64,000 bases of DNA from Pseudoalteromonas ulvae UL12. GTDB lineage: Bacteria; Pseudomonadota; Gammaproteobacteria; Enterobacterales; Alteromonadaceae. The notes under the pieces are model-generated. The model ran no database searches and was not told the DNA's origin. It saw only the letters and a program-made list of their open reading frames with translations. The translations under genes and the position numbers were made by a program. Location: contig NZ_AQHJ01000030.1 of NCBI RefSeq assembly GCF_014925405.1, positions 1 through 64,000 of the forward strand, given 5' to 3'. Of this stretch, positions 52,329 to 64,000 are shown one piece after another (positions within the stretch are counted from its first letter, which is position 1; each line of letters starts with the position of its first letter).

Positions 52329-53114
52329 GTGGCAAAAGTCATCGCAATAGCTAACCAAAAAGGTGGTGTAGGTAAAACTACAACCGCGGTTAATTTGGCT
52401 GCTTCAATGGCGGCAACAAAACGAAAAGTCTTATTAATTGACTTAGATCCTCAAGGTAATGCAACCATGGGGAGTGGCGTCGATAAATATTCTGATGTTG
52501 CAACCGTTTATGATTTATTGGTTGATGAAAAACCGTTTGATGAAGTGATTCAAACTGACACTTCGGGTGAATATCATTTAATTGCAGCCAATGGTGACGT
52601 CACCGCCGCTGAAGTTAAATTGATGGAATTATTTGCTCGAGAAGTTCGCCTTAGAAATGCACTTGAACTCATTCGAGATCGCTATGAGTTTATTTTTATC
52701 GATTGCCCTCCTTCACTAAACATGCTCACTGTTAATGCGATGGCCGCTGCTGATTCAGTATTAGTGCCTATGCAGTGTGAATATTATGCTCTCGAAGGTC
52801 TCACAGCCTTAATGGATACCATTACTCAATTAGCTAAACTGGTGAACCCCAAGTTACAAATTGAAGGGATTCTAAGAACCATGTACGATCCTCGAAATCG
52901 TTTGGCTAATGATGTATCTGAACAACTGAAACAACATTTTGGCGAGAAAGTGTACCGCACTGTGATCCCCCGTAATGTTCGCTTAGCCGAAGCGCCGAGC
53001 TTTGGTACGCCCGCTATGTATTATGATCGCTCTTCTTCAGGTGCAAAAGCCTATTTAGCGTTAGCCGGTGAAATGTTACGTCGCAAAGAAAAAATAAAAT
53101 CAGCAGTCGCATAA
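52329..53114 (+). CDS. parA: chromosome partitioning ATPase ParA (Soj)
   Basis: The 261-residue protein starts at GTG 52329. The deviant Walker A KGGVGKTTTAVNLA (11-24), the Walker A' DLDPQGN and Walker B FIDCPPSLNML mark a Soj-type ParA. It forms dynamic ATP-bound patches on the nucleoid that move ParB-parS complexes apart. parB follows 21 bp later, and the parS sites lie 22-23 kb away in recF. Confidence 0.97.
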   Translation: MAKVIAIANQKGGVGKTTTAVNLAASMAATKRKVLLIDLDPQGNATMGSGVDKYSDVATVYDLLVDEKPFDEVIQTDTSGEYHLIAANGDVTAAEVKLMELFAREVRLRNALELIRDRYEFIFIDCPPSLNMLTVNAMAAADSVLVPMQCEYYALEGLTALMDTITQLAKLVNPKLQIEGILRTMYDPRNRLANDVSEQLKQHFGEKVYRTVIPRNVRLAEAPSFGTPAMYYDRSSSGAKAYLALAGEMLRRKEKIKSAVA

Positions 53115-53135
53115 AAAATTAGAGGTAATGCTAAT

Positions 53136-54065
53136 ATGTCAGCAAAAAAACGTGGACTAGGAAGAGGCCTTGATGCTTTGCTTATGTCATCCAAGCCGCC
53201 TTCTGCCGCAGCTGCAGAGCAAGAATTAACCGCGTCAGAACAAGCTCAATCGCATACTGCTGTTGAACAACCCACCAGTGAGCTGCAAAAATTACCCATT
53301 GAATTTTTGAAATCTGGTAAATATCAACCTCGCCGAGATATGTCGGAAGAAGCGCTTGAAGAACTCGCTGCTTCTATTCGTTCACAAGGGATTATTCAAC
53401 CTATTGTTGTACGTACAGTTGCCGATAATAATTTTGAAATTATCGCTGGTGAACGACGTTGGCGTGCCGCCCAATTAGCTGGGCTAGAAGTTGTTCCTTG
53501 TTTGATTAAAGATGTGCCTGATGAAGCGGCTGTTGCTATTGCATTAATTGAAAATATTCAACGTGAAGATCTCAATGCAATGGAAGAAGCTGTCGCATTA
53601 GAGCGCTTATTAACTGAATTTGAACTAACACATCAACAAGTTGCAGATGCTGTTGGGAAATCACGTACCACAGTGACAAACTTACTTCGTTTGAATAATC
53701 TTAACGACGATGTCAAAAAATTACTCGAATATGGCGATATTGAAATGGGTCATGCCCGTTGTTTACTTGCGCTTTCGGGTGATATTCAATCTGAAACGGC
53801 ACGAATTGTCGTTGCTAAAGTGTTAACAGTTCGTGAAACTGAAAAACTGGTCAAAAATACTCTAGAGCCTGTGCCAGAAAAACCTGAAGTGGTTAAAGAC
53901 CCTGATGTTGAACAGCTAGAACGTCAACTATCTGACAACTTAGGTGCCAATGTAGCGATTAGTTACAACAAAAAAGGCAAAGGGAAAATGGTGATCAGTT
54001 ACACCAGTTTGGAAGAACTCGATGGCATTATTGAGCGGATTAATTCTGAACTGATAAGTGAATAA
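53136..54065 (+). CDS. parB: chromosome partitioning protein ParB (Spo0J)
   Basis: A 309-residue protein with KKRGLGRGLDALL at its N-terminus (ParA-stimulating region). The CTP-binding catalytic motif (IIAGERRWRAAQLAG and LIENIQREDLNAMEEA) and the helix-turn-helix (HQQVADAVGKSRTTVTNLLRL) follow, with a C-terminal dimerisation domain. ParB loads at parS and slides as a CTP-dependent clamp; two matching parS sequences are in recF of this window. Confidence 0.97.
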   Translation: MSAKKRGLGRGLDALLMSSKPPSAAAAEQELTASEQAQSHTAVEQPTSELQKLPIEFLKSGKYQPRRDMSEEALEELAASIRSQGIIQPIVVRTVADNNFEIIAGERRWRAAQLAGLEVVPCLIKDVPDEAAVAIALIENIQREDLNAMEEAVALERLLTEFELTHQQVADAVGKSRTTVTNLLRLNNLNDDVKKLLEYGDIEMGHARCLLALSGDIQSETARIVVAKVLTVRETEKLVKNTLEPVPEKPEVVKDPDVEQLERQLSDNLGANVAISYNKKGKGKMVISYTSLEELDGIIERINSELISE

Positions 54066-54210
54066 ATATCAGGCTTTATCGGCTGTTTAAGTTATTTTTA
54101 TTTACAGCAATTATGTATCACTCAAGTTGCAAAACTGCTAGAAATCGGTATAATTTTGCCAGTTTTTTTGTACTCTGACGATTAATTGTCATTCAAACAG
54201 GGTTTAGTAA

Positions 54211-54591
54211 TTGGTCAATCATTTAACAAACCGATTTAGAATGGCAGCATTAAGATTAATTGCCTTTCAGAGTAGTGTTGCAATAATTTGTGCAGTATTT
54301 GTTTTTTTAGGTTGGGGAGTTCTTGCCGGACTGTCTGCAGGTGCAGGTGGCCTCGTTGCAGTACTCCCTAATTTTGTATTTGCGCTCTATGCATTCCGTT
54401 ATGTGGGTGCAAGTCGCGCAAATCAAGTGTATGCCTCGTTGAAACGAGGCAACGGATTAAAATTTTTGCTGACAATCATAATGTTTGCATTCGTACTTAA
54501 GTTTTACTCGGTGATGTTATTACCTTTTTTCAGTGCTTATGTATTGGTGTTATTTATCGGATTGTTCGCGCCCGTTTTTTTTAATCATTAA
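54211..54591 (+). CDS. atpI: ATP synthase subunit I
   Basis: A 126-residue protein with four hydrophobic helices (for example LIAFQSSVAIICAVFVFLGW and FLLTIIMFAFVLKFYSVMLL). AtpI is a non-essential assembly factor for the c-ring. Start TTG 54211 is taken behind AGGG about 10 bases upstream; an internal ATG at 54241 is the alternative. It heads the complete atpIBEFHAGDC operon. Confidence 0.88.
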   Translation: MVNHLTNRFRMAALRLIAFQSSVAIICAVFVFLGWGVLAGLSAGAGGLVAVLPNFVFALYAFRYVGASRANQVYASLKRGNGLKFLLTIIMFAFVLKFYSVMLLPFFSAYVLVLFIGLFAPVFFNH

Positions 54592-55464
<873 letters not shown>

Positions 55465-55490
55465 TTTTTACTTTTAATATTTAACTTTAA

Positions 55491-55763
<273 letters not shown>

Positions 55764-55804
55764 TTTTATTTTTTGAACAGCTTACTATTTAAGGAGGAGC
55801 GGTT

Positions 55805-56275
55805 GTGAATTTAAACGCCACTCTTATCGGTGAATTAATTGCGTTTACGGTCTTCGTATTATTCTGTATGAAGTACGTATGGCCACCATTAAACGGTGCA
55901 ATTGAAGCTCGCCAGAAGAAAATCGAAGATGGTTTAGCTGCCTCTGATAGAGCCGAAAAAGACTTAGAACTTGCGCAAAAGAAAGCTGCAGAACAGCTTA
56001 AAGAAGCAAAAGCTCAAGCGGCTGATATCATTGAACAAGCTAAAAAGCGTGCGACGCAAATTGTTGACGAAGAGACTGCTCGTGGTCACGAAGAGCGCGA
56101 AAGTATCATTGCTCAAGGTCATTCTGAAGTTGAAGCTGAACGTAACCGTGTAAGAGAAGATTTGCGTAAGCAAGTTTCTACATTGGCTATTTTAGGCGCT
56201 GAAAGAATTCTTGAGCGCGAGATTAATGAAGCCGCTCACAGTGACATCGTTGAAAAACTTGTTGCTGAGCTTTAA
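55805..56275 (+). CDS. atpF: ATP synthase Fo subunit b
   Basis: A 156-residue protein starting at GTG 55805 behind GGAGGAGCG. One N-terminal transmembrane helix (about 8-25) is followed by a long charged, alanine/glutamate-rich coiled coil that forms the peripheral stalk. The length equals the Escherichia coli protein. Confidence 0.96.
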   Translation: MNLNATLIGELIAFTVFVLFCMKYVWPPLNGAIEARQKKIEDGLAASDRAEKDLELAQKKAAEQLKEAKAQAADIIEQAKKRATQIVDEETARGHEERESIIAQGHSEVEAERNRVREDLRKQVSTLAILGAERILEREINEAAHSDIVEKLVAEL

Positions 56276-56291
56276 TTAGGAGGGTCTGAGC

Positions 56292-56825
56292 ATGTCTGAA
56301 TTGACTACTATCGCTCGCCCATACGCTAAAGCGGCTTTTGAACTTGCCGTTGAAAAAGGTGCTGTAGAAAGCTGGAACGAGATGTTGTTTTTTGCTGGCC
56401 AAGTTGCCAGCAATGAGCAAGCAGCTGCTGTTCTAGCTGGCTTACCTACTGCTTCTGAACAAGCTGATGTATTCATCAAGATTTGTGCAGAGCAACTCAA
56501 CGAATATGGCCAAAACCTTGTTAAAGTAATGGCTGAGAACAAACGTTTAGTCGCCTTACCTGAAGTTGCTACATTATTTGCTGAATTTAAAGCAGATTTT
56601 GATAAAGAAATTGACGTGAATGTCGTTTCTGCAACGGAATTGACTGCTAGCAAGCAGGAATCATTGGTAGCGGCACTTGAAAAACGTTTCGCACGCAAAG
56701 TTAAGCTGAATTGTAGTGTAGACGCTGCAGTTGTTGGAGGTCTTATTATTAAGGCTGGCGACACTGTCATTGATGGCTCTATTCGCGGTAAATTAAACCG
56801 CCTAGCCGTAACACTTCAATCGTAA
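56292..56825 (+). CDS. atpH: ATP synthase F1 subunit delta
   Basis: A 177-residue protein with the family start [17 protein letters not shown] and the C-terminal [23 protein letters not shown]. Delta joins the b-stalk to the top of the alpha3beta3 ring. An AGGAGGG ribosome-binding site precedes it, 16 bp after atpF. Confidence 0.97.
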   Translation: MSELTTIARPYAKAAFELAVEKGAVESWNEMLFFAGQVASNEQAAAVLAGLPTASEQADVFIKICAEQLNEYGQNLVKVMAENKRLVALPEVATLFAEFKADFDKEIDVNVVSATELTASKQESLVAALEKRFARKVKLNCSVDAAVVGGLIIKAGDTVIDGSIRGKLNRLAVTLQS

Positions 56826-56840
56826 TTGGGAAGAAAGAGC

Positions 56841-58382
56841 ATGCAACTTAATTCCACTGAAATTTCTGATCTGATCAAACAACGTATTGAACAGTTCGAA
56901 GTTGTAAGTGAAGCCCGTAACGAAGGTACAATTGTATCTGTTACAGATGGTATCATCCGCATTCACGGTCTAGCTGACTGTATGCAAGGTGAGATGATTG
57001 AGCTTCCAGGCAACCGTTTTGCTATCGCATTAAACCTTGAGCGCGACTCAGTAGGTGCGGTAGTTATGGGTCCTTATGCGGATCTAACTGAAGGCCAAAA
57101 AGTATTATCAACTGGTCGTATCTTAGAAGTGCCAGTCGGTCGTGGCTTACTAGGTCGTGTTGTTAACACACTTGGTGCTCCTATCGATGGTAAAGGCGCG
57201 TTAGATAACGACGGTTTTGAACCAGTAGAAAAAATTGCACCAGGTGTAATCGAGCGTCAATCTGTAGATGAGCCAGTGCAAACTGGTTATAAATCTATTG
57301 ATGCGATGATTCCAGTTGGTCGTGGTCAGCGTGAGCTAGTAATCGGTGACCGTCAAACTGGTAAAACAGCATTAGCAATCGATGCGATCATTAACCAAAA
57401 AGGTACAGGCGTTAAATGTGTGTACGTAGCGGTTGGTCAAAAAGCATCTACGATTGCAAACGTAGTACGTAAATTAGAAGAGCACGGCGCATTAGAAAAC
57501 ACTATCGTAGTGGTTGCTTCTGCATCTGAGTCTGCTGCACTTCAATTCCTAGCACCATTTGCTGGTTGTACTATGGGTGAATATTTCCGTGACCGCGGTG
57601 AAGATGCCTTAATCGTATATGATGATTTATCTAAGCAAGCTGTTGCTTATCGTCAAATCTCATTGCTACTTAAGCGTCCACCAGGCCGTGAAGCATACCC
57701 AGGTGACGTATTCTATCTTCATTCTCGTCTTCTAGAGCGTGCATCACGTGTAAACGCTGATTACGTTGAGAAGTTCACTAATGGTGAAGTGAAAGGTAAA
57801 ACAGGTTCATTGACGGCATTGCCAATCATTGAAACTCAAGGTGGTGACGTTTCTGCGTTCGTACCGACTAACGTTATCTCTATCACCGATGGTCAGATCT
57901 TCTTAGAAACTGACTTATTCAACTCAGGTATCCGCCCAGCTGTAAATGCTGGTATCTCGGTATCGCGTGTTGGTGGTGCAGCTCAAACTAAAATCGTTAA
58001 GAAACTAGGTGGTGGTATCCGTCTAGCGCTAGCACAGTATCGTGAACTAGCAGCGTTCTCTCAGTTCGCTTCAGATCTTGATGATGCAACTCGTGCACAA
58101 TTAGAGCACGGTGAGCGCGTAACTGAGCTAATGAAACAGAAACAATATTCACCAATGTCTGTTGCTGAAATGTCTCTGTCTCTATTTGCTGCTGAGAAAG
58201 GTTATCTTAAAGATATCGAAATCGCTAAAATCATGGATTTCGAAGCGTCATTACTTTCTTATGCAAATAGCACATACGCAGAGCTAATGGCTCTAATCAA
58301 CGAAACTGGTAACTACAACGCCGAGATCGAAGCGCAGCTTAAAGAACTTCTAGAGAAGTTTAAAGCAACGCAAACTTGGTAA
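56841..58382 (+). CDS. atpA: ATP synthase F1 subunit alpha
   Basis: Start set at ATG 56841 ([19 protein letters not shown], 513 residues, as in Escherichia coli) behind GGGAAGAAAG. The P-loop [13 protein letters not shown] (about 169-181) binds the non-catalytic nucleotide. The [17 protein letters not shown] signature is present. A 15-bp spacer follows atpH. Confidence 0.98.
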   Translation: MQLNSTEISDLIKQRIEQFEVVSEARNEGTIVSVTDGIIRIHGLADCMQGEMIELPGNRFAIALNLERDSVGAVVMGPYADLTEGQKVLSTGRILEVPVGRGLLGRVVNTLGAPIDGKGALDNDGFEPVEKIAPGVIERQSVDEPVQTGYKSIDAMIPVGRGQRELVIGDRQTGKTALAIDAIINQKGTGVKCVYVAVGQKASTIANVVRKLEEHGALENTIVVVASASESAALQFLAPFAGCTMGEYFRDRGEDALIVYDDLSKQAVAYRQISLLLKRPPGREAYPGDVFYLHSRLLERASRVNADYVEKFTNGEVKGKTGSLTALPIIETQGGDVSAFVPTNVISITDGQIFLETDLFNSGIRPAVNAGISVSRVGGAAQTKIVKKLGGGIRLALAQYRELAAFSQFASDLDDATRAQLEHGERVTELMKQKQYSPMSVAEMSLSLFAAEKGYLKDIEIAKIMDFEASLLSYANSTYAELMALINETGNYNAEIEAQLKELLEKFKATQTW

Positions 58383-58391
58383 GTTATTAAT

Positions 58392-58411
58392 TAGGTGACT
58401 TCGGTCACCTA
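58392..58411 (+). other. UUCG-type hairpin between atpA and atpG
   Basis: TAGGTGAC and GTCACCTA form an 8-bp perfect stem closed by a TTCG tetraloop, 9 bp after the atpA stop. No T-run follows, so it more likely stabilises or processes the operon mRNA and tunes subunit stoichiometry than ends transcription. Confidence 0.65.
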
Positions 58412-58432
58412 GATTGATTCGGAGATTAGGTC

Positions 58433-60713
<2,281 letters not shown>

Positions 60714-60727
60714 TTTAGGAGGCTAAT

Positions 60728-61147
60728 ATGGCAGCTATGACTGTTCATTTGGATGTAGTTAGCGCAGAAAATACTATTTTTTCTGGTCGCGTAGAAACAC
60801 TCCAAGTTTCAGGTAGTGAAGGTGAGCTGGGTATTTACCCTGGTCACGCTCCATTACTGACAGCCCTTAAACCAGGTATGGTACGTGTTGTTAAGCAAAA
60901 TGGTGATGAAGAGATGATCTACATCGCTGGTGGTACATTAGAAGTTCAACCAAACGTTGTAACTGTACTATCTGATATTGCTGTACGTGCTGAAGATCTT
61001 GACGAACAGGTTGCATTAGAAGCTAAGCGTCGTGCTGAAGAGCACATGTCTAAAGCGGATGCTGCTGATTTTGATTACGCAGAAGCTGCGATTGAATTGT
61101 CTCGTGCAATTGCGCAGTTAAAAGTACTTCAAACACTTCGTAAGTAA
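60728..61147 (+). CDS. atpC: ATP synthase F1 subunit epsilon
   Basis: A 139-residue protein with the N-terminal beta-sandwich ([10 protein letters not shown]...[22 protein letters not shown]) and the C-terminal helical hairpin that can inhibit ATP hydrolysis. A TAGGAGG ribosome-binding site precedes it, 14 bp behind atpD. It is the last gene of the operon. Confidence 0.98.
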   Translation: MAAMTVHLDVVSAENTIFSGRVETLQVSGSEGELGIYPGHAPLLTALKPGMVRVVKQNGDEEMIYIAGGTLEVQPNVVTVLSDIAVRAEDLDEQVALEAKRRAEEHMSKADAADFDYAEAAIELSRAIAQLKVLQTLRK

Positions 61148-61161
61148 CAAGCATACCGAAT

Positions 61162-61190
61162 AAAAAGCCACCAGCAGGTGGCTTTTTTTA
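61162..61190 (+). terminator. rho-independent terminator of the atp operon
   Basis: AAAAGCCACC and GGTGGCTTTTTTT form a long stem around AGCA and run into seven Ts, 14 bp after the atpC stop. Confidence 0.92.
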
Positions 61191-61319
61191 TGCCTGAAAA
61201 TCCATATTTAAGGAACATGAAAAAATAACAACTTGCTTTTTTTGCTTACGAACAGATTTAATCCATACTTTTTCACTAATACACGGTTGTATTTTTTCGT
61301 CATGGAAAAGGAAATAAAG

Positions 61320-63626
61320 ATGAAAGTCGGAACTAAGCTCATCCTAATGATGATGGCTTTAGCGATATTGCCATTAATTACCTTGTCAGCATTGCTAGGG
61401 CAGACCACCATTAGTAATGTTTTAACCTCAGCTACTCAAGACAGTAAAAACTCCCTGACCGCTTTGCGCGAGCAGAAAAAACAGCAGATCGAAAGCTATT
61501 TTAAAGATATCGAAAACCAAGCAAGCAGTCTCACAAACAACCTTATGGTAATCGATGCCGCAGAACACCTTAGTCAAGCTTTTTTTGATATTGACCCACA
61601 AATATCACAATCGTCATTGCCTCAGTTTTATACCAATACCTTTCAAAAAGAGTTTGAAAAGCGTAATAACAATGCGCAATTTGATAGCCGTGCTTTTTAT
61701 CAGGGAGTCGATCAAGTCACTCAGTATTGGCAAACGCAATACATCGCGAGTAACAGCAACCCTTTAGGACAAAAACACCTGCTAAATAAGGATGCAAGCA
61801 ATACTGCTTACTCAACTTGGCATGAGGTGTATCACCCTGTATTTCGCGATTATATCGATCGCTTTGGCTTTTATGACTTATTTATCATTGATGCAACATC
61901 AAGTAATGTCGTTTATTCCGTTCATAAAGAGGTCGACTTTGCCATGCCACTCAATCAAGGTGTTTTGGCAAATAGTGGTTTAGCAAAAGCATTTCAAAGT
62001 GGACTTACTTTAAGTAAAAATCAAACGCATTTAAGTGATTTTTCACCGTATTTGCCTTCTTATTTAGACAACGCTGCTTTTATAACATCACCTATCTATC
62101 GAGGTAACCAAGTAATCGCCGTATTAGCGTTGCAAATGCCGCTTGATAGAATCAATGCGGTCATGACAAATAACAGTAACTGGCCGAATGTGGGTATGGG
62201 AGAGTCTGGCGAAACATATCTAGTAGGGCCAAATAAACTTTTGCGCACAGAAAGTCGGTTTTTAATTGAAGATTTTAAAGGGTTTGTTTCAGGTTTATCG
62301 CAATCAGATGCCGTGACAGCTCAAAAGATAATAACTAAGCAAAGTGCAATAGGTATTCTGCCTGTTACTAGCCCCGGAGTAGAGCAAGCATTACAGGGAT
62401 TATCAGGATTCCAAGAATATATTGATTATCGAGGAGAGCCTGTTTTTTCAGCGTTTGCTCCCTTGCAAGTTGGGGGCATGACGTGGGCTATTATGAGTGA
62501 GATTGATAAAAAAGAGGCCCTTTCAAGTGCGACCGTATTGCTTGATAACATCGTCATTATTACATCAACCGTTACTCTCACGATCGCATTGATAGCACTT
62601 TCATTGAGTTGGTTCTTCGCGCGCTCAATTACAAAACCATTACAACACTTAATAAATAACCTAAAAGACATTGCCACAGGTGGAGCTGATTTAACTCGTC
62701 AGCTTGAAGAAGCAAAGCGTAAAGATGAAATTGGCGATTTAGGTAAAGCGTTTAATTTATTCAATATGTTTATCCGAGATTTGGTCATAGACATCAAAAG
62801 TACCAGTGAAAATCTAGCCGCGTCGTCTTGTCAGTTAAGTGGCAGCACTGAAATAGCAATGGATTCTGCTGCTAAACAAAAGGCACAAACTGAAATGGTT
62901 GCCGCAGCTGTTGAGCAGTTCCATGCCTCTATTCGTGAAGTTGCCATGAATACCGAGCAGTCATCGGATTCATCAGAAAATGCCGACTCGATTTCTAAGC
63001 AAAGTGCCGAGTTTGCAGAGCAAGCTCGTCAGCAGATAGACAAGCTGGTCACTGGGGTGAAAGAGGCATCTATCGCTATATCAGATTTGAATAATGAAGT
63101 TGATGAGATTAATTCTATTTTAGTGGTGATTGACGAAATTGCAGAACAAACCAACTTACTGGCTTTAAATGCAGCAATTGAAGCGGCTCGTGCAGGTGAG
63201 CATGGTCGAGGTTTTTCTGTCGTTGCCGATGAGGTCAGAAGCTTAGCAGCAAGAACCCAAGTCAGTACCGTCGAAATTCAAAACCGCATAAATTCGTTAA
63301 AAAACGCAGCGGGAACTGCAGTGACTTCGATGGATCACGCCGCTTCAATGGCAGAGTCAGGGATTGATTTAGTCTCACAAGTGCGTAATCGATTGGTGGA
63401 AGTCTCGAATGTTATCGCCAGTTTATCCCTCATGAATGCATCGATTGCACAAGCTGCGAATCAGCAAAAATTTGCCGCTGACTCTGTATCTGAAAGTATC
63501 TGTTCGATTGATGAATATGCACAGTCCAATGCGGCACTCTCAATCCAGGTTAAAACGTCTTCACAAGAATTAAATTGTCAGGCGAATAATTTATCCAGCT
63601 TAGTTGGCCGTTTTAAAACGAGTTAA
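61320..63626 (+). CDS. methyl-accepting chemotaxis protein with Cache-like sensor
   Basis: Start set at ATG 61320 ([19 protein letters not shown], 768 residues) behind AAAAGGAAAT. TM1 is about 7-26, then a 380-residue periplasmic region with dCache-like features ([32 protein letters not shown]) and TM2 near 408-432. HAMP follows, then a signalling domain with the hairpin tip [21 protein letters not shown] and [13 protein letters not shown] near 604-648. No C-terminal CheR pentapeptide is seen. Ligand unknown. Monocistronic between two terminators. Confidence 0.93.
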   Translation: MKVGTKLILMMMALAILPLITLSALLGQTTISNVLTSATQDSKNSLTALREQKKQQIESYFKDIENQASSLTNNLMVIDAAEHLSQAFFDIDPQISQSSLPQFYTNTFQKEFEKRNNNAQFDSRAFYQGVDQVTQYWQTQYIASNSNPLGQKHLLNKDASNTAYSTWHEVYHPVFRDYIDRFGFYDLFIIDATSSNVVYSVHKEVDFAMPLNQGVLANSGLAKAFQSGLTLSKNQTHLSDFSPYLPSYLDNAAFITSPIYRGNQVIAVLALQMPLDRINAVMTNNSNWPNVGMGESGETYLVGPNKLLRTESRFLIEDFKGFVSGLSQSDAVTAQKIITKQSAIGILPVTSPGVEQALQGLSGFQEYIDYRGEPVFSAFAPLQVGGMTWAIMSEIDKKEALSSATVLLDNIVIITSTVTLTIALIALSLSWFFARSITKPLQHLINNLKDIATGGADLTRQLEEAKRKDEIGDLGKAFNLFNMFIRDLVIDIKSTSENLAASSCQLSGSTEIAMDSAAKQKAQTEMVAAAVEQFHASIREVAMNTEQSSDSSENADSISKQSAEFAEQARQQIDKLVTGVKEASIAISDLNNEVDEINSILVVIDEIAEQTNLLALNAAIEAARAGEHGRGFSVVADEVRSLAARTQVSTVEIQNRINSLKNAAGTAVTSMDHAASMAESGIDLVSQVRNRLVEVSNVIASLSLMNASIAQAANQQKFAADSVSESICSIDEYAQSNAALSIQVKTSSQELNCQANNLSSLVGRFKTS

Positions 63627-63651
63627 ATTTAGAGCTACAATAACCGTGAAC

Positions 63652-63684
63652 AAAGGGTCGACCGTGTGGTCGATCCTTTTTATT
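63652..63684 (+). terminator. rho-independent terminator of the chemoreceptor gene
   Basis: AAAGGGTCGACC pairs with GGTCGATCCTTT around GTGT (one G-T pair) and ends in TTTAT, 25 bp after the stop. Confidence 0.85.
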
Positions 63685-63934
63685 TCCCCATTTAAAAACA
63701 AACGCCTTTTTGAAGTGATGAATATTACGGCGATAACAAAAATAGACTTATATCTGTCAGTAATCCTCGTTACAATAGCTGCCATCTTTGCAGTTTGATT
63801 CTTATTTAAGCTAATTTATCACTTTATTCTGCTTAAAAAATAAAGGATTTGCGCACAGGGCGTGGCAATCACTTTGATAAAAAAGTAAAAATAGAAACGA
63901 CTGCTTAAAACAAAGAAAAAAGGAAATTGTTTTA
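63685..63934. other. spacer before glmU
   Basis: About 250 bp with no convincing gene: the only frames are short and overlap the terminator. It is AT-rich near 63810-63930 and ends with AAAGGAAATTG, the likely ribosome-binding site of glmU. The glmU promoter should lie here but no strong box pair was fixed. Confidence 0.5.
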
Positions 63935-64000
63935 ATGTCTTTAACTACAGTCATCCTTGCCGCTGGCAAGGGAACACGCATGCGCTCAGCCCTACCAAAA
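63935..64000 (+). CDS. glmU: GlmU N-terminus (truncated by window end)
   Basis: The 22 visible residues begin MSLTTVILAAGKGTRMRS, the nucleotidyltransferase signature LxxGxGTRM of the bifunctional N-acetylglucosamine-1-phosphate uridyltransferase/glucosamine-1-phosphate acetyltransferase. The enzyme supplies UDP-GlcNAc for peptidoglycan and lipid A. glmU after the atp operon is the usual order in gammaproteobacteria. AAAGGAAATTG precedes the ATG. Confidence 0.9.
   Translation, partial: MSLTTVILAAGKGTRMRSALPK

Noticed and set aside
56276..56770. 164-codon minus-strand open frame
   Set aside because: It is entirely antisense to atpH in a tightly packed operon, has no ribosome-binding site and a Ser/Ala-rich shadow composition.
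63604..63798. 64-codon frame after the chemoreceptor gene
   Set aside because: Overlaps the chemoreceptor 3' end and reads through its terminator hairpin.

Overview
The window is a bacterial chromosomal segment around the replication origin. Gene content and order (yrdA-yrdB-aroE, hemF, smg-dprA, def-fmt-rsmB-trkA, fadBA, glyQS, gyrB-recF-dnaN-dnaA | rpmH-rnpA-yidD-yidC-mnmE, mioC | oriC | mnmG-rsmG-parA-parB, atpIBEFHAGDC, glmU) are those of a marine gammaproteobacterium of the Alteromonadales. The moderate AT richness and the genes present fit Pseudoalteromonas or a close relative. The genus is an inference and was not tested by any search.

Layout. Positions 1-36 carry an rRNA-type promoter pointing out of the window to the left. 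Positions 207-16747 hold housekeeping genes: gamma-carbonic anhydrase, DUF1488, aroE, truncated hemoglobin, hemF, a topoisomerase-like zinc-ribbon protein, smg, dprA, a LysM protein, def-fmt-rsmB, trkA/trkH, yigZ, pepQ and slt. Next come fadBA with a candidate FadR operator, a divergent histidine kinase/response regulator pair, tusA, a small lipoprotein and glyQS. gyrB-recF-dnaN-dnaA run leftward and rpmH-rnpA-yidD-yidC-mnmE run rightward. Two parS-like sites lie in recF.

The main accessory feature is a 9.1-kb integrated element in the 3' end of mnmE (about 38018-47122). It is bounded by 15-bp imperfect repeats, each still encoding the MnmE tail CIGK-stop. It carries a tyrosine integrase, a translationally coupled two-gene cargo (PD-(D/E)XK nuclease-like plus degenerate uracil-phosphoribosyltransferase-like protein), a second tyrosine recombinase, several small unknown genes, a DUF927 helicase/primase-like ATPase and an AlpA-like regulator. 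Four copies of one 16-bp palindrome, one of them with a symmetric compensating change, lie at gene borders after the second recombinase. TTTCCCAA/TTGGGAAA iteron-like clusters sit as a long-range inverted repeat at the two ends of the coding region. The element looks like a phage-satellite-like or replicating integrative element with a candidate defence cargo. It lies about 2.3 kb from oriC.

Right of the element are a PEP-mutase/isocitrate-lyase-like gene, an unknown 86-aa gene, a DnaA-box-containing spacer, mioC, and oriC (49353-49781: 14 GATC sites, DnaA boxes and a GATC-rich AT-rich unwinding region). Then come mnmG, rsmG, parAB, the complete F1Fo ATP synthase operon, a chemoreceptor and the first 66 bases of glmU. 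ParB, parS, DnaA and oriC together make this the origin domain where replication initiation and segregation are set up. No tRNA, rRNA or CRISPR array was seen inside the window.
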